Source: Thermococcus sp. | Lineage (GTDB): Archaea > Methanobacteriota_B > Thermococci > Thermococcales > Thermococcaceae | Direction: 5' to 3' | Length of the DNA stretch: 6,929 nt | NCBI GenBank assembly: GCA_021157445.1 | Contig: JAGGWM010000035.1 | Coordinates: 1-6,929, forward strand | Part shown: positions 5,578 through 6,929 of the stretch, one piece after another | Layout of the letters: the number at the start of each line of letters is the position of its first letter | Position numbering within the stretch: position 1 is the first letter of the stretch | Translations under genes and position numbers: made by a program | Notes under the pieces: generated by a model | Told to the model about the DNA's origin: nothing | The model's input: the letters and a program-made list of their open reading frames with translations, nothing else | The model's database searches: none

Positions 5578-6131
5578 TTAAATTCTTTCCGCTATTTTTA
5601 TCGTAACGGTGCTCTCAATCAGGGTAGCAATAAGAATCAAAACTATTGAGATTCCAACTGGCTTAAAGACTTCTTTAGCGTCTTCTTCGGTGAGAATTTC
5701 TTCCTTTTTACCCGGGGCAAATCTTAACAATTCGTAAGGAATCTTAAAGCCAGCGGCTCAGCGATGATTAAAGCTGGAATTTCAAAAATGCCATGAGGGA
5801 AAATGAGGAGAAAGAATGTCCCAACATCGTTTGAAGCCAATGCTTCGTAGAATAGTGCTCCTAGATTCATACCATTAAAAATGAGGTTTAAGAAAGTTAG
5901 ACCACTAAAGGTTAGGGCGCCGCCAAAAGAAAGAAGGAGAGATGCCTTGAGATTATTCTCGAAGATATAGGAAAAACTCAGTTTTTCTTTACCAAACTCT
6001 CTTTCTAAAAATGGAGTAATATTGACATTTCCAAGAATTTTGTAACGGGCTGAGAGTGAAATTCCGAGAAGAAACCCAATAAAAAATAGTAGAAACGAAA
6101 GGAAAATAAATCTGTTGATCTTTTTCCTCAA
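5578..6131 (-). pseudogene. SpoIIM/DUF95 family integral membrane protein, one frameshift
   Basis: The first part reads from TTG 6131 (GGAGG at 6139-6143, 7 nt upstream) for 124 family-like residues: transmembrane segments at about 8-27, 63-85 and 104-124, an FENNLKASLLLSFGG stretch (57-71) and the diagnostic FPHGIFEIPALIIA (111-124). At 5757-5759 the frame slips: the text goes on as EPLALRFLTNC and stops at 5724. Adding one base (GA to GGA) restores GAAGFKIPYELLRF, continuing through a final membrane helix VGISIVLILIATLIEST to TAA 5578-5580, in total 184 aa, the usual size. Family knowledge: DUF95 proteins resemble Bacillus SpoIIM; their archaeal function is unknown, perhaps membrane remodelling. 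The TTG overlaps the stop of the upstream small membrane protein (TTGA), so the two are coupled. A sequencing error in this base is the main alternative. Confidence 0.85.
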
Positions 6132-6340
6132 TTTTGAACCTCCTTTGCCATTGGCAAGAGGAATTCTACAGCAAATCCAAGTTCTGCGTATATTATTGTA
6201 AAGACTAACATTGCTTCAAGGAAGTCTGTTGCTGATTTAATGGGGAGGAGATCGAAAAAGACTATTCCTGGAAGCGTCCCAAGAGCAAGTATAAACCCAA
6301 CCATAAGCAAGCCGATGCCCTTTTTAAGATACTCCCTCAT
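6128..6340 (-). CDS. Small two-helix membrane protein of unknown function, upstream partner of SpoIIM-like gene
   Basis: 70 aa from ATG 6340; a GAGGGGGG tract just upstream (6344-6351) acts as Shine-Dalgarno and argues against the in-frame start at 6376. Seen: a basic N-terminus MREYLKKG, hydrophobic helix about 9-28 (IGLLMVGFILALGTLPGIVF), a short polar turn DLLPIKSATD and second helix about 42-66, ending MAKEVQN. No catalytic motif is visible. Its stop TGA overlaps the TTG of the SpoIIM-like gene, and the Shine-Dalgarno for that gene lies in its own last codons, so the two are made together. I do not recognise a named family. A role as accessory subunit of the DUF95 protein is inference from coupling. 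Confidence 0.7.
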   Translation of the reverse strand: MREYLKKGIGLLMVGFILALGTLPGIVFFDLLPIKSATDFLEAMLVFTIIYAELGFAVEFLLPMAKEVQN

Positions 6341-6395
6341 ATAACCCCCCTCACGCCCATACTGCAAGACCAACATAGGGGATTGCTTTCGCAGC

Positions 6396-6417
6396 GGTTT
6401 TTAAACCAAACTTTAAA
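6396..6417 (-). promoter_or_regulatory. TATA box region for the small membrane protein-SpoIIM unit
   Basis: The minus strand reads CTTTAAAG then GGTTTAAAAACC. TTTAAAAA (6398-6405) is a good archaeal TATA box; 26 nt downstream gives a start near 6375 and a leader of about 35 nt before ATG 6340. Confidence 0.5.
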
Positions 6418-6420
6418 GCA

Positions 6421-6659
6421 AAACCACCAATAATTATAATTCAAGAACTATCATAAAAAGTTTTCCTCTAAAAGGTTGATTACTACTAGTGGGATATCGA
6501 TTTGAGATTAACTATGTGACGAGTCGTAGGATAATAAAACAAAGAACTGTCAAAACACTTAAAGTAGAGACTCTCACAAAGAAACCTTTCAACAAATTGA
6601 GCGACAACTTTAAAAACCAACCTTAAAAGCTAAAAGCAGATACTAACTTTTGGGTTAGG
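6421..6659. other. AT-rich gene-free spacer
   Basis: About 240 bp between the divergent promoters of the membrane unit and the pyrophosphatase. I find no frame of useful length, tRNA-like fold or regularly spaced repeat. It holds a 10-bp palindrome AATTATAATT (6432-6441) and several A/T-rich TTTAAA-like words (for example 6609-6614) that could be extra promoter elements. It may be an eroded gene or a small-RNA region; nothing supports a specific call. Confidence 0.5.
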
Positions 6660-6696
6660 TTTATAACTAAATCTTCTGAAAACCAAAGAGGTGATT
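6660..6696 (+). promoter_or_regulatory. Promoter and Shine-Dalgarno of the pyrophosphatase gene
   Basis: TTTATAA (6660-6666) is a consensus archaeal TATA box. Initiation 26 nt after its centre falls near 6689, leaving a leader of about 11 nt. That leader holds GAGGTGAT (6689-6696), an almost full match to the archaeal anti-Shine-Dalgarno, ending 3 nt before ATG 6700. This fits a highly expressed housekeeping gene. Confidence 0.7.
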
Positions 6697-6699
6697 GAG

Positions 6700-6929
6700 A
6701 TGAATCCATTCCATGATTTGGAGCCCGGACCGGAAGTGCCGGAAGTCGTTTACGCCCTGATAGAGATTCCAAAGGGAAGCAGGAACAAGTACGAGCTTGA
6801 CAAAAAGACCGGCCTAATAAAGCTCGATAGAGTCCTTTACAGCCCGTTCTATTACCCAGTCGACTACGGAATCATCCCACAAACATGGTATGAGGATGAC
6901 GATCCTTTCGACATTATGGTCATCATGAG
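6700..6929 (+). CDS. ppa: Family I inorganic pyrophosphatase, N-terminal part, cut by window edge
   Basis: 76 complete codons from ATG 6700, open at the window edge; family length is about 175-180 aa. Seen: [18 protein letters not shown] (17-34) with active-site E22, K30 and E32 equivalents, R44 in [12 protein letters not shown], the tyrosine-rich YYPVDYG (51-57), and the pyrophosphatase signature DDDPFDIMV (66-74) whose Asp residues at 66, 68 and 71 bind Mg. Family knowledge: soluble hexameric enzyme hydrolysing pyrophosphate to two phosphates, pulling biosynthetic reactions such as NDP-sugar, aminoacyl-tRNA and nucleic acid synthesis forward. It has its own strong promoter and Shine-Dalgarno and points away from the accessory genes to its left, marking a return to core chromosome. 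Confidence 0.96.
   Translation, partial: MNPFHDLEPGPEVPEVVYALIEIPKGSRNKYELDKKTGLIKLDRVLYSPFYYPVDYGIIPQTWYEDDDPFDIMVIM

Noticed and set aside
6540..6620. CAAAG/CTTTCAA words recalling Thermococcales CRISPR repeats
   Set aside because: No repeat of about 30 bp recurs at regular spacing, and the words do not extend to a full repeat.

Overview
The window looks like part of a hyperthermophilic euryarchaeal chromosome, most likely Thermococcales (Thermococcus/Pyrococcus). The evidence is the archaeal promoter architecture (TTTATAA/TTTAAA-type TATA boxes about 26 nt before short or absent leaders), Shine-Dalgarno sites of the GGAGGT/GAGGTGAT type, frequent TTG and GTG starts, Lys/Glu/Ile-rich proteins, and the families present: a family I pyrophosphatase, MNT-HEPN and PIN/DUF104 toxin-antitoxin modules, an AAA_14/DUF4143 ATPase and a SpoIIM/DUF95 membrane protein.

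Left third (1-2435): a minus-strand cluster read from right to left. It begins with an mntA-hepT (type VII-like) toxin-antitoxin pair, continues with a sugar-1-phosphate nucleotidyltransferase carrying a C-terminal hexapeptide beta-helix, and ends in a polysaccharide flippase cut by the window edge. Diverging from it on the plus strand (2436-3389) is a GalE-like NAD-dependent sugar-nucleotide epimerase/dehydratase. Nucleotidyltransferase (activated sugar), epimerase (sugar modification) and flippase (export of lipid-linked glycan) fit a surface-polysaccharide or protein-glycosylation locus.

Middle (3390-4930): a minus-strand ATPase gene convergent with the epimerase and bracketed by two imperfect direct repeats of about 43 bp. 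Their hairpin core (CCTTTAGGACGG) resembles right ends of IS200/IS605-type TnpB elements. The ATPase start codon is preceded directly by two overlapping palindromes that enclose its TATA box, suggesting a leaderless, autoregulated gene.

Right part (4931-6420): an AT-rich minus-strand group with a two-gene membrane unit (a 70-aa membrane protein, then SpoIIM/DUF95) followed by a DUF104 antitoxin and a PIN-domain toxin. Both the toxin gene (two +1 shifts) and the SpoIIM gene (one -1 shift) are broken by frameshifts, all within about 500 bp. This points either to decay of an accessory island or to local sequence error.

Right edge: an AT-rich stretch of about 240 bp with no recognisable gene, then the promoter and first 76 codons of an inorganic pyrophosphatase on the plus strand. 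Sampled 60-base lines give about 52% GC in the epimerase and about 33% in the SpoIIM region, consistent with a core left part and pyrophosphatase flanking a lower-GC accessory segment.
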